A DNA stretch of 64,000 nt from Bacillus sp. ISL-41 (GCF_018613235.1 NZ_JAGGQP010000016.1:1-64000); one strand, 5' to 3'. Numbered from the stretch's first letter, positions 36,276-44,400 are shown. Notes: generated by a model from the letters alone, not told the origin. A program made the numbers and translations.

Positions 36276-36388
36276 GAGTAACTATGACTTCTTTCATTCG
36301 AGAAGTTCAGTCACCTCTAAATGTGATCTGTAAAAAAATAGAGGAACTACTTTTTCTAGAGAGAATTCTATGAAGGGGAGGGGATTTT

Positions 36389-36523
36389 TTGAAGGAGCTA
36401 GTTGGCAGCTGCGATCGTTGTGGAAAAGAGATTTTTTGCCTGGATGGTTTTTTGAATGGTGTACATAAAGATGGGAAAGTGCTTTGTTTTGAATGCGAAA
36501 AAGAAGAGGAACAAAAATCATAA
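36389..36523 (+). CDS. Small zinc-ribbon protein, 44 aa
   Basis: A 44-aa frame beginning MKELVGSCDRCGKEIF, TTG start at 36389 preceded by GGGGAGGGGA. Two CxxC knuckles (CDRC, CFEC) and a Glu/Lys-rich tail suggest a zinc ribbon. No named family recognised. It lies between the DUF2249 gene and norZ, converging with norZ and sharing its terminator. Whether the nearby Crp/Fnr box also drives it is unclear, since no -10 sits at the right spacing on this strand. Confidence 0.65.
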   Translation: MKELVGSCDRCGKEIFCLDGFLNGVHKDGKVLCFECEKEEEQKS

Positions 36524-36556
36524 TAAAAACCGCAAAGCTAACGCTTTGCGGTTTTC
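36524..36556. terminator. Bidirectional terminator, zinc-ribbon gene / norZ
   Basis: Stem AAAACCGCAAAG/CTTTGCGGTTTT (36527-36554) with A and T tracts on both sides. Confidence 0.85.
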
Positions 36557-36559
36557 CTA

Positions 36560-38923
36560 TTAATCTTCATCAATAGCCAAATCTTTTACTGGCAGCTGTT
36601 CTTCTTCTTTATGTGTCACATTACGGAGATTGAAGAGTGCTTTTAAGCTGAATATTGCCAGCGCAGCAACACCAATCAAGAAAATCGTATCTGGTATTGC
36701 CCTCAGCGTCAGGAGCATTTCAACTGTTTCCCGCTGTAAGAACTGAGATGAACGTGAAGCTGCATAACCATTGAAATATGCTTCTTTTAACTGAAGATAT
36801 CCGACTGGCAGCAATGACAGGAATACCATGCCAGCCAAGCCTGCGTTCAGCATGATGACTATGAATTTAACCCACCTGTCGTTCCACTTTTCAGGCTTCA
36901 CAATATTGCGCAATGAGTAGATCAATACTGCGCCTGCGAACATTCCATACACACCCATCATCGCCGCGTGGCCGTGTGCTGGTGTCAGGAATTGGCCGTG
37001 CTCAAGGAAGCTGACTGCAGGCAGGTTGATCAGGAAGCCAAGTACACCTGCACCTACCAGATTCCAAATGGCTACTGAAATCAAGAACCAGAATGTACCT
37101 TTATAAGGGAAATCAACTCCCCCATCCCTCATCATTTTGTACTGTTCATATGCTTCCAGAATGAGCAAGGTCAACGGGATGACTTCCAGAGCAGAGAATA
37201 CAGAACCGAGCGCAATCCAGACTTCGGAAGAACCATTGTAATAATAATGGTGGCCGATACCGATGACACCTGCTCCCATCAGCAGGATTAACTGGAAGTA
37301 TAATGCTTTTATTGTTGATTTTTTCGTGACTAGCTTCATTTGGACCATTAAGAAACCAATGACAACGACTGCGAAAACTTCGAATATTCCTTCAACCCAG
37401 AGATGGATGATCCACCAGCGCCAGTAGTCAGCAAAGGTATAGTGTGTGCCTGGATTGATCATGAAAGCGAAGAAGTAAAATGCTGGCACGGCAATTGCTG
37501 AGTAAAACAACAGGTGAATCAGGCCGCCTTTGTCTGATTCCCTCTTCAACCCACTCTTGATCCCGCGGAATACGATGAACAGCCAGATCAGCATTCCGGT
37601 CGCAAGAATGAACTGCCATATGCGTCCCAGCTCAAGGTATTCCCAGCCCTGGTGACCTAATAAGAACCAATTGTTGCCCAGGTAGCCGTTTGCACCAAGC
37701 CATTGGCCAATCATGCTGCCGGCTACAAGCACAACTAGTGCCCAGAATAATATGTCGACTAGTATTCCCTGGCGCTTTGGTTCATGCCCGCCGACCAGCG
37801 GAGCGATGAAGATGCCCATTCCTAACCATGCAGTCGCAATCCAGAAGATTGCCAGCTGAAGGTGGAATCCTTTTGTAATATTGAATGGCAGGATATCATG
37901 GACCCACTTCATTCCAAAGAAACTGTCAGGCTCGATATAATAGTGAGCGAGCAGCGCTCCGAACATTGCCTGAACAAAGAACAGTACAGAAACAACCGCG
38001 AAATACTTACCTGTTTTCAATTGCGAGGATGTAAGCGGAAGCTTCCTCAAATCGATTTTCGGGAAGTTCCCGGCTGTATAAGCCTCTTGCATCCCTAAAT
38101 GATAACGGTAGAAAACAAACAGGATTAATCCTACGAATAGGATCAATATGGTCACACTCGCACCACTCCACCAGATTGCAGAGAAGGACATAGTGTTTCC
38201 GGCATCCTCATAATATGGCCAGTTATTTGTATAAGTAATATCATCTTCGGGTCTTTCTGTACTTGAAAGCCATGCTGTCCAGAAAAAGAAATCAGCGATT
38301 TGCTCAATCTGATCGCCCTTTGATACCCAGGCTCGCTCCCCGTCCGGCATATGTTTTTCCTGAATTAACCCTGGCTTTAGACCCCACTGATCACCTTCAG
38401 TAAAAATAGTATGATAGAATTCCCTTACCTTTTCGTGCCCATTTATTTGTGCCTCTGTCAGCACCAGCTTATCGGTATCCGGCACATAACGGTTTTCACG
38501 CATCTCCTTCATGACAGTGTCCCGGATGATTGTTTGTTCATCTCCCGTCAACGCTTTAAAAGCCTTACCATATTTTTCTTGTGACTTGAAGTCATGCATC
38601 CCATCAGTATAAATTTTCAGTGCCTCTGCCGTGTAATCAGGCCCCATATAGGATCCATGCCCTAATACAGTTCCATAATCCATCAAACCATATTTCTGGA
38701 AGACAGCCTGCCCTCCCATGATGCTTTCTTTCGTTAAGATGACCTCTCCCTTTTCGTTTGTCACTTCTAGCGGCCTAGGAGCCATATCTTTAAAGATCCA
38801 GTAACCTCCTGTCAGGAGTACTGTAAAGCTAAGTAATAATGTGATGATGAGTACGGATTTCAGCAGTGAGTTTCTATTTTTCTTGACCACTGCCTTCGTG
38901 GATGTTCCACGCTGGATTTCCAT
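36560..38923 (-). CDS. norZ: Quinol-dependent nitric oxide reductase (qNOR)
   Basis: A 787-aa single-chain NO reductase that reduces 2 NO to N2O. An N-terminal NorC-like extension (first helix about 23-45, then a periplasmic-type domain to about 250) is fused to a NorB core of about 12 helices. Haem/FeB ligand region FHLQLAIFW, GHQGWEYLELGR and WIIHLWVEGIFEV with its conserved Glu are visible, and HGHAAMMGVYG lies near the end. It detoxifies NO or works in denitrification. Crp/Fnr box at -41.5; divergent from a Crp/Fnr gene. Confidence 0.95.
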   Translation of the reverse strand: MEIQRGTSTKAVVKKNRNSLLKSVLIITLLLSFTVLLTGGYWIFKDMAPRPLEVTNEKGEVILTKESIMGGQAVFQKYGLMDYGTVLGHGSYMGPDYTAEALKIYTDGMHDFKSQEKYGKAFKALTGDEQTIIRDTVMKEMRENRYVPDTDKLVLTEAQINGHEKVREFYHTIFTEGDQWGLKPGLIQEKHMPDGERAWVSKGDQIEQIADFFFWTAWLSSTERPEDDITYTNNWPYYEDAGNTMSFSAIWWSGASVTILILFVGLILFVFYRYHLGMQEAYTAGNFPKIDLRKLPLTSSQLKTGKYFAVVSVLFFVQAMFGALLAHYYIEPDSFFGMKWVHDILPFNITKGFHLQLAIFWIATAWLGMGIFIAPLVGGHEPKRQGILVDILFWALVVLVAGSMIGQWLGANGYLGNNWFLLGHQGWEYLELGRIWQFILATGMLIWLFIVFRGIKSGLKRESDKGGLIHLLFYSAIAVPAFYFFAFMINPGTHYTFADYWRWWIIHLWVEGIFEVFAVVVIGFLMVQMKLVTKKSTIKALYFQLILLMGAGVIGIGHHYYYNGSSEVWIALGSVFSALEVIPLTLLILEAYEQYKMMRDGGVDFPYKGTFWFLISVAIWNLVGAGVLGFLINLPAVSFLEHGQFLTPAHGHAAMMGVYGMFAGAVLIYSLRNIVKPEKWNDRWVKFIVIMLNAGLAGMVFLSLLPVGYLQLKEAYFNGYAASRSSQFLQRETVEMLLTLRAIPDTIFLIGVAALAIFSLKALFNLRNVTHKEEEQLPVKDLAIDED

Positions 38924-38960
38924 CTATCATACACCCCTTCCCTGTTTTTTTTACAACTTA

Positions 38961-39003
38961 AGCATAATGGGAATGAAATGTTTAGTTTGTGAAGTTCTTC
39001 ATT
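38961..39003 (-). promoter_or_regulatory. Crp/Fnr-box promoter of norZ
   Basis: The 38988-39003 sequence TGTGAAGTTCTTCATT matches 8 of 10 key positions; 21 nt on (minus strand) is TATGCT (38966-38961). Box centre about -41.5 from a start near 38954. The same -10 hexamer and spacing recur at hcp. Confidence 0.65.
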
Positions 39004-39010
39004 TGCCGGG

Positions 39011-39026
39011 TGTGATATTTCCCACA
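39011..39026. promoter_or_regulatory. Second Crp/Fnr box in the norZ-crp gap
   Basis: TGTGATATTTCCCACA matches 9 of 10 key positions. It lies 23 bp from the norZ box centre-to-centre (about two turns) and is not at the 21-nt spacing to any -10, so it may be an auxiliary site. Confidence 0.5.
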
Positions 39027-39030
39027 GCAA

Positions 39031-39045
39031 TGATAATTATTTTCA
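39031..39045. promoter_or_regulatory. Fur-box-like site in the norZ-crp gap
   Basis: TGATAATTATTTTCA matches 14 of 15 positions of the 7-1-7 Fur consensus TGATAATnATTATCA. Position between two divergent promoters suggests iron (or NO acting through Fur) input; this is inference. Confidence 0.5.
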
Positions 39046-39059
39046 TAAAAACGTCAAAA

Positions 39060-39102
39060 TATGATTCAGGTCACTTAGCCCTCCTCTTTCCCTTGATAAA
39101 AT
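39060..39102 (+). promoter_or_regulatory. Crp/Fnr-box promoter of crp/fnr-1
   Basis: TATGATTCAGGTCACT (39060-39075) matches 8 of 10 key positions; 21 nt on is TAAAAT (39097-39102). Box centre about -41.5 from a start near 39109, suggesting autoregulation or control by the second paralogue. Confidence 0.6.
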
Positions 39103-39144
39103 TTACGGCAGATACTTAATCAAATCATAGAGGAGCAGATTGAG

Positions 39145-39834
39145 ATGCATATATCACAAATCAAACAGCAATTGAAAGAAGTTCCTATTTTCAAAGAATT
39201 ATCGACAGAGGAGCTGGATCCGATCATAGAAATCGCCCAGCCAAGATTCTTTAAAAATAAAATGTATGCTTTCATGCAGGGAGATCCGCTAGACCGCGTT
39301 TTCTTCATTCATTCAGGGAAGGTGAAAATTTATAAAACCGACTCATCAGGAAGAGAACAAATCGTTTCTGTCCTTGAATCCGGTGAAATGTTTCCTCACG
39401 CTGGCTTCTTCAGGAAAGGCCAATATCCTGCCCACGCGGAAATAATGGAAGACACACTGATGATCATCGTACCAATCTCTAAATTTGAAGAGATCCTGGT
39501 TGCCTATCCCGAACTATCTATTAAGTTATTCCGAGTCCTTGGAGAGAAGATCATTGATTTGCAGGCCAGGCTCGAGGAACAGATTCTTCACAATACATAC
39601 GAACAGATCATTATGCTGTTACTCCGCCTTTGCAAGACAAATGGAGAAAAGAAGGAACATGGATTTAAATTGACCACCCATTTTACCAATAAGGAATTTG
39701 CCAACATGATCGGTACTTCCAGGGAAACCGTCAGCAGAACCATCAACCATTTAAAGAAAAAAGATTACTTAAGTTTGGATCCTGACGGCTACTATCTGAT
39801 CGACCATGAAAAATTGCATCAGGAATTGTTTTAA
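39145..39834 (+). CDS. Crp/Fnr family transcriptional regulator (paralogue 1)
   Basis: A 229-aa regulator: cyclic-nucleotide-binding-like beta-roll (about 15-115), long dimerisation helix (about 120-145) and winged HTH with TNKEFANMIGTSRETVSRTI. ETVSR is the recognition helix of the Fnr branch. It has one Cys only, so it cannot hold an Fnr-type [4Fe-4S] cluster. A conserved EMFPHAGFFRKG loop with a His is shared with the 50093 paralogue. Adjacent to norZ, so NO or redox sensing is likely but inferred. Confidence 0.9.
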   Translation: MHISQIKQQLKEVPIFKELSTEELDPIIEIAQPRFFKNKMYAFMQGDPLDRVFFIHSGKVKIYKTDSSGREQIVSVLESGEMFPHAGFFRKGQYPAHAEIMEDTLMIIVPISKFEEILVAYPELSIKLFRVLGEKIIDLQARLEEQILHNTYEQIIMLLLRLCKTNGEKKEHGFKLTTHFTNKEFANMIGTSRETVSRTINHLKKKDYLSLDPDGYYLIDHEKLHQELF

Positions 39835-39860
39835 CAGGAAGAGCAATTTTTCTGCGGTTA

Positions 39861-39903
39861 AGTGATGCGTATCACGGCAGAAAAGAGTGAAAATGATTAT
39901 CAT
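39861..39903 (+). promoter_or_regulatory. Crp/Fnr-box promoter of the DUF2249 operon, with Fur-like site
   Basis: AGTGATGCGTATCACG (39861-39876) matches 8 of 10 key positions and is itself a GTGAT/ATCAC palindrome; TATCAT (39898-39903) is 21 nt on, putting the box near -41.5 from a start near 39910. A Fur-like site TGAAAATGATTATCA (39888-39902, 14 of 15) overlaps the -10, so Fur would block polymerase. Confidence 0.65.
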
Positions 39904-39941
39904 TTAATCATACCAACTAAAGTATCGAGGAGCTGAATGAT

Positions 39942-40181
39942 ATGGAACACAGAACGATAGAATTGGATGTGCGTGAGGATATAAATAACAAGCTGGAGCC
40001 TTTCCAAAAAATCATGGAAGCCATTGGCGATTTAGAATTGAATGACAGACTGGTCCTCCATGCACCTTTCAAGCCTGTCCCCTTGTATGGGGTTTTAAAA
40101 GCAAAGGGATTTGAACACGTAGTCGAAAAAATCGAGGCAAAACATTATAAAATCACTTTTACAAAAAAGGGAGGGAAATAA
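39942..40181 (+). CDS. DUF2249 domain protein (operon gene 1)
   Basis: A 79-aa single DUF2249 domain: TIELDVREDINNKLEPFQKI, then LNDRLVLHAPFKPVPLYGVL and a C-terminal HYKITFTKKGG strand. Predicted SirA-like alpha/beta fold; function unknown. First gene of a four-gene operon with a second DUF2249 gene starting 2 nt later. Confidence 0.85.
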   Translation: MEHRTIELDVREDINNKLEPFQKIMEAIGDLELNDRLVLHAPFKPVPLYGVLKAKGFEHVVEKIEAKHYKITFTKKGGK

Positions 40182-40182
40182 G

Positions 40183-40398
40183 ATGATCCTGGATAACAGA
40201 GGGCTTGAACCGCCACAGCCGATGATGCGGACACTGGCAAAGCTGGAGGAGCTTGAGGAAGGACAGACGCTTATCATTATCAATGACCGACGTCCGATGT
40301 TTCTGTTCGAGCAGCTTGATGAACTAGGATATCTTTATTTGACTGAACAGCAAGAAGATGGAAGCTATCGCGTGACTATTTCCCGCAAAGCGGGGTGA
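40183..40398 (+). CDS. DUF2249 domain protein (operon gene 2)
   Basis: A 71-aa DUF2249 domain: LDNRGLEPPQPMMRTLAKLEEL with EPPxPM typical of SirA-like folds, LIIINDRRPMFLFEQL and a C-terminal YRVTISRK. Distinct in sequence from gene 1, so the two may form a heteromer. GGGAGG ribosome site lies between the genes; the stop overlaps the region of the next gene start. Confidence 0.85.
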   Translation: MILDNRGLEPPQPMMRTLAKLEELEEGQTLIIINDRRPMFLFEQLDELGYLYLTEQQEDGSYRVTISRKAG

Positions 40399-40403
40399 AT
40401 CAA

Positions 40404-41648
40404 ATGTTTCAGCAAAACAGTGGTAACGAAACAAATATAAAGCTTCCTTTTTCATTCATCGGCTTCAGCATGCTCGCGTTAATTCTTTCACAGCTGCTAA
40501 TCCTGCTGAACGGTGACCTTCTTGTTTCCGGCGTATTCCGATTGCCGGCAATCTGGTCAGCTGCACATCTGTTCGTACTCGGCTGGGCCCTGATGGTAGC
40601 TATGGGTGCCATGTACCAGCTGGTCCCTGTCGCATTCCTGACACCGATTTGGAACGAAAAATTTGGATTTTGGCAATTGGCTGTAACGACTGCAGGAATC
40701 GTATCTTTCGCTGCAGCATTATACCTTCGCCCACAGGATGCCTTGGTTCCAGGAATCCTGACATTGCTCGGAATTTTGATGTTCATATTTCAGATGTTCA
40801 TGACGCTTAAAAGCCAGGCAAAACCAAATATCTTAACTTTGTTCGTCGGTACTGCACTGTTTTCTCTCCTGGCAACAATTACACTTGGTATCACATTGGT
40901 TCTGAGCATGAAGTCAGGTTTTGCATCAGAGTATTATCAAGCTATTTTTAAAACTCATATCCTGCTGGGTACAGTGGGCTGGTTCTCATTATTGATCTTT
41001 GGTTTTTCTTATAAAATGGTTCCGATGTTCTCACTTTCACATGGGTATTCCATGAAACCGGCACCATTTGTATTCGGTGTTTATGTTGTTGGAATTATCA
41101 TTTTGATCTTTTCCTTCTTAACGGGCAGCCATTTATTTGAAGTGTTGGGAACTTTCATGCTATTTGCCGGATTCATGATTTTCACCTGGCATGTCAAAAT
41201 AATCATTGATAAGCGTGTGAAGAAGAAGCTTGACCGCCCATTCATGTTCGCCTTATTTGCGATTGGCTGCGGTGCTTTAATCCACTTTGCCGCTTTTGCA
41301 GGAAGTGCCGCAAATCTCCTTTCAAAAATGGCAGGGCCGATTATTTTACTATATTTAGTCGCCTGGATTGCTTTCAGTATCATTGGTTATCTATATAAGA
41401 TCGTCCCATTCCTGTGGTGGACTCATAAATACAGCAAGGAAATCGGTAAAAAGAAGGTGCCTGCGTTAAAGGACATGATGGATGAGAAGCTGGCACTGCC
41501 GCTTTTCATCTTGTTTACTGCCGGGACGATCCTTCTATTACTTTCATTCATTGCCAGGCTGATGCCGGTCTTTTACATCGGTCAGGGATTGATTGTTATC
41601 GGGACTGTCCTATTCAGCTATATTATCGCCAAAGTGGTCACTATTTAA
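40404..41648 (+). CDS. Polytopic membrane protein, NnrS / haem-copper oxidase subunit I-like
   Basis: A 414-aa protein with about 12 hydrophobic helices. Histidines sit within helices as in haem proteins: WSAAHLFVLGW near 38, FKTHILLGTVGW near 184, LSHGYSMKP, GCGALIHFAAF near 295 and FLWWTHKYSK. This layout recalls NnrS and NorB/CcoN-like proteins; whether it binds haem or is an enzyme is not known. ATG at 40404 preferred (GGGGTG 6 nt upstream) over the GTG at 40395. It is coupled to the DUF2249 pair. Confidence 0.7.
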   Translation: MFQQNSGNETNIKLPFSFIGFSMLALILSQLLILLNGDLLVSGVFRLPAIWSAAHLFVLGWALMVAMGAMYQLVPVAFLTPIWNEKFGFWQLAVTTAGIVSFAAALYLRPQDALVPGILTLLGILMFIFQMFMTLKSQAKPNILTLFVGTALFSLLATITLGITLVLSMKSGFASEYYQAIFKTHILLGTVGWFSLLIFGFSYKMVPMFSLSHGYSMKPAPFVFGVYVVGIIILIFSFLTGSHLFEVLGTFMLFAGFMIFTWHVKIIIDKRVKKKLDRPFMFALFAIGCGALIHFAAFAGSAANLLSKMAGPIILLYLVAWIAFSIIGYLYKIVPFLWWTHKYSKEIGKKKVPALKDMMDEKLALPLFILFTAGTILLLLSFIARLMPVFYIGQGLIVIGTVLFSYIIAKVVTI

Positions 41649-41661
41649 GGAGGAGTTAGAA

Positions 41662-41967
41662 ATGAATGAATTATTGGAAAAAATCAGGGGAAATTTAAAA
41701 ACTGTGATCGATCCAGAATTGAATATTAATGTTGTGGATCTAGGTTTGATATATGAAATAGATGTTCCAGAACCCCGCAAAGCAAAGATTTTAATGACAC
41801 TGACAACTCCGGGCTGCCCACTTCATGACAGCATCGCCAGCGGCATTAAATATTGCGTACAAGGCATGGAGGAAATTGACCATGCAGACGTCCAATTGAC
41901 ATGGGAGCCAGCCTGGACACCAGAACGGATGACCGAGGATGGAAAAAGACTGCTTCAGGGTTTTTAA
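41662..41967 (+). CDS. DUF59/MIP18 family metal-sulfur cluster assembly protein
   Basis: A 101-aa DUF59 (PaaD/SufT-like) protein. TVIDPELNINVVDLGLIYEI and TLTTPGCPLHDSI, with its conserved Cys, are diagnostic. The family helps mature Fe-S proteins or the Fe-S/di-iron enzymes damaged by NO. AAGGAGG lies upstream. Last gene of the DUF2249 operon, which ends in a strong terminator. A repair role for NO-damaged clusters is inference from context. Confidence 0.88.
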   Translation: MNELLEKIRGNLKTVIDPELNINVVDLGLIYEIDVPEPRKAKILMTLTTPGCPLHDSIASGIKYCVQGMEEIDHADVQLTWEPAWTPERMTEDGKRLLQGF

Positions 41968-42000
41968 TCAGGGGAAATGATGGTTTCATAATCAAACAGC

Positions 42001-42047
42001 AAAGATGCAAAGAAACGCTTGGGCTTCAAGCGTTCTTTGCATCTTTG
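42001..42047. terminator. Bidirectional terminator, DUF59 gene / 42055 gene
   Basis: About 18-bp stem AGATGCAAAGAAACGCTTG with CAAGCGTTCTTTGCATCT (42003-42044, one bulge), ending the + operon and the small minus gene. Confidence 0.85.
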
Positions 42048-42054
42048 CATTGGC

Positions 42055-42222
42055 TTATTTAAGATTTGAAAGGCCAAATGACAATGCCTGCCGAAAGTTA
42101 TTTTCTGCTTCCTGCAATTCTGCCAGCTGGAGTTCATCAGCCTGGAATTCATTACGCAAAGCCTCTGTACTAGTTGAAAGAGCTTTTAAGATCCTTTGGA
42201 AGTCGATAAATGTATAATTCAT
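42055..42222 (-). CDS. Small helical protein, 55 aa
   Basis: A 55-aa frame, MNYTFIDFQRILKAL..., with GGAGGG 6 nt upstream of the ATG at 42220-42222. Glu/Gln/Leu-rich in LQLAELQEAENNFRQAL, a predicted amphipathic or coiled-coil helix. Family not recognised. It converges on the DUF59 operon and shares its terminator. Confidence 0.65.
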   Translation of the reverse strand: MNYTFIDFQRILKALSTSTEALRNEFQADELQLAELQEAENNFRQALSFGLSNLK

Positions 42223-42248
42223 TGCCATCCCTCCGTTTCATAAGAAAT

Positions 42249-42540
42249 GCGCAAGCGCCTTGTTCAGCCCCGACAAGCGTTGGAGGGCCGACCACTGAAG
42301 TCGCTTTTTGACTTCATTGGGCGGACCGAACTCGAAAAGCGTTTGCGACTGCCCAACACCGACAAGCTCTGGAGGGCCTGACAGTGAAGTCGCTCTTTGA
42401 CTTCATTGGCAGGACCGAAGAGTCTCGAGGAGTTAGGAGCCGCAGCTAGACAAACGTCTCGAGCTGCTCAAAGCTAACGCTTTGAGCAAGATTCTCGAAG
42501 AAGCCCTCTCGGGGATGAAAAAGGCGCTGAAGCTGGACAC
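42249..42540. repeat. Dispersed Bacillaceae intergenic repeat, long copy
   Basis: Starts GCGCAAGCGCCTTGTTCAGC and ends AAGGCGCTGAAGCTGGACAC. An internal segment of about 89 bp is duplicated (GACAAGC...GGAGGGCC...TGAAGTCGCT...GACTTCATTGG at 42272 and 42361). Several stem-loops are possible. Shorter copies of the core lie at 17668-17717 and 55181-55225. I recall similar sequences being common in Bacillus/Mesobacillus genomes. The rest of 42541-42690 shows no gene. Confidence 0.75.
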
Positions 42541-42689
42541 TAATCTAAGTGTAAACAGTTGGTACTTTCTTATCCTTTACGAAATACAGATATAAATGTA
42601 TTTTATGATGTTCTCCCCATATTTATTCCTGTTAGTCAGCCTAGTGTTTTTTTAGAGGCTGTTTCATCTTGCATATTTCAATTTTTCCA

Positions 42690-42722
42690 GAAAAAATAAA
42701 GCCTCCTGGTATACAGGAGGCT
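42690..42722 (-). terminator. Terminator of ypsC
   Basis: Stem GCCTCCTG/CAGGAGGC with a short loop (42701-42721), then TTTATTTTTT on the minus strand. Confidence 0.85.
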
Positions 42723-42727
42723 GTGTC

Positions 42728-43870
42728 TTATTTATCAACTCTTGGAGGGCGTTTACCCCAGTACTGATAGTAATCTGTCCGGATGAACCCATTGAACAAC
42801 TTCCGTTTCTTAGTTGCCGGCTTTCCGTACACTTGTTCAAAGTCCTCATTGGAAGTCAGGATGTAAATGGACCATGTGTCAAGCGGGTCAAAAGCCTTGC
42901 CCATCTGGCTGTACATTTCTTCAACTGCTTTCTTTTCACCCAGTCGCTCCCCGTATGGCGGGTTGCCAACAATGACGCCATAGTCTTTCTTTGTCGTAAA
43001 GTCCTGGACACGCATTTGCTTGAAGGAAATCAAATCGCCAAGCCCCGCTTCAAAAGCATTCTCTTCGGCGATTTTTACCATACGATGGTCGATGTCCATG
43101 CCGCTGATGTCCAGAGGCTGATCGTATTTTGCAAGATCCTCTGATTCCATCCTTACCTCGTCCCAAACGGAATCAGGAAGAATTGGCCAGCCTTCTGATA
43201 CAAATTCTCTGTTAAAGCCTGGTGCAATATTTTGACCAATTAATGCAGCTTCAATCGGAATCGTTCCAGACCCGCAGAACGGATCGACAAAGGGCTTGTC
43301 CGGATTCCAATTGGTCAGCATGATCAGGGCAGCTGCAAGAGTCTCCTTCAATGGAGCCTCCCCCTGGCCAGTCCTGTAACCGCGCTTATGAAGGCCGCTT
43401 CCGCTGGTGTCTATTGTCAGTGTTACGACATCCTTCAGGAGGGCAACTTCTATTTTGAACAATGGCCCGTTCTCTTCAAACCATGTTGTTGTTTTGTATG
43501 ACTTTCTCATTCGCTCAACAATAGCTTTCTTAACGATTGCCTGGCAATCCGATACACTGAAAAGCTTGGATTTCACTGACTTGCCCGAAACAGGAAATTC
43601 AGCATTCTCCGGTAAAAAATCCTCCCATGGGAGAGCCTTCGTTTTTTCAAATAATTCGTCAAAAGTATAAGCCTTGAATTCGCCGATTTTGATCTTAATT
43701 CGGTCAGCGGTCCGGAGCCACATATTGCTTCTGGCTATCGCCCTGGCGTCCCCTTTATAAATGATCTTACCGTTTTCCACCTGACATTCGTACCCTAAGT
43801 CACGGACTTCCTTTGCGACAATTGCTTCAAGACCCATAGCAGAGGTTGCGATTATATCAAAATTCTTCAT
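42728..43870 (-). CDS. ypsC: THUMP-domain RNA methyltransferase YpsC (RlmL-like)
   Basis: A 380-aa protein: THUMP RNA-binding domain (about 45-165) and a C-terminal SAM methyltransferase with VDPFCGSGTIPIEAA near 188 and the catalytic GNPPYGERLG near 304. It is related to the E. coli RlmL N2-methylguanosine 23S rRNA enzyme, so rRNA modification is expected. The ATG at 43868-43870 gives MKNFDIIATSAMG; the longer frame lacks a ribosome site. Located downstream of rnpB, as in B. subtilis. Confidence 0.92.
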   Translation of the reverse strand: MKNFDIIATSAMGLEAIVAKEVRDLGYECQVENGKIIYKGDARAIARSNMWLRTADRIKIKIGEFKAYTFDELFEKTKALPWEDFLPENAEFPVSGKSVKSKLFSVSDCQAIVKKAIVERMRKSYKTTTWFEENGPLFKIEVALLKDVVTLTIDTSGSGLHKRGYRTGQGEAPLKETLAAALIMLTNWNPDKPFVDPFCGSGTIPIEAALIGQNIAPGFNREFVSEGWPILPDSVWDEVRMESEDLAKYDQPLDISGMDIDHRMVKIAEENAFEAGLGDLISFKQMRVQDFTTKKDYGVIVGNPPYGERLGEKKAVEEMYSQMGKAFDPLDTWSIYILTSNEDFEQVYGKPATKKRKLFNGFIRTDYYQYWGKRPPRVDK

Positions 43871-43937
43871 CGTTTCACCCTTTATATCCAATATCTTATG
43901 TACTCCATTATTAAGTTTGCCCAATAGACTTAATATA

Positions 43938-43972
43938 CATAAAAAAGCACTCCTGGCAAAAGGAGAGCTTTA
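43938..43972 (-). terminator. Terminator of rnpB
   Basis: AGCTCTCCT pairs with AGGAGTGCT (43946-43970, one mismatch) followed by TTTTTT on the minus strand. Confidence 0.75.
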
Positions 43973-43989
43973 GTAAACACTCATACAAA

Positions 43990-44400
43990 TCCATTAATAA
44001 CGTTCTGTAAGCCATGTTTTGTACCTTTGTACTGCAAACGACCAAAAGTCTCGTACTCCGGCGGTAATCATCTATCTACAGATGAGAACTCATCTGTCCT
44101 TCCCTTTGTTCAGTTCCTCCAGGAAGATGCCCCTACCATCGTTTGGGTTTCTCGCTCGTGGGGTTTACCTCGTTCCACCCTTCCGATTTCTCGAAAGGCT
44201 CCGTCACTGTGGCACTTTTATAGGTATTCATGCCATATCGTTGCCGACTTAGGCATTTTCCCGGCCGTCAGCCGAGCGTGAGCCCGACTGCCCTGGCTTA
44301 TGAATTGGCCAGGCACGAACACTACAGGCATCTCAGCCTGTGCGAGCATGGACTTTCCTCTGCAGCAGAACTGCAGCGATTACCCGAACGTTATTAACAG
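43990..44400 (-). ncRNA. rnpB: RNase P RNA, Bacillus class B
   Basis: Read on the minus strand: AACGTTCGGGTAATCGCTGC at the 5-prime end, GAGGAAAGTCCATGCTCGCAC (conserved region), CAGTGACG, GGTAAACCCC, GAGCGAGAAACCCAAA and the 3-prime GGCTTACAGAACGTTA, which pairs with the 5-prime end. These match B. subtilis rnpB, about 400 nt. It is the catalytic RNA that matures tRNA 5-prime ends. Flanked by gpsB upstream and ypsC downstream, the conserved location. Confidence 0.97.

Noticed and set aside
43990-44400. Frames of 77-84 aa within the rnpB region
   Set aside because: The sequence is the conserved RNase P RNA; the frames are incidental.
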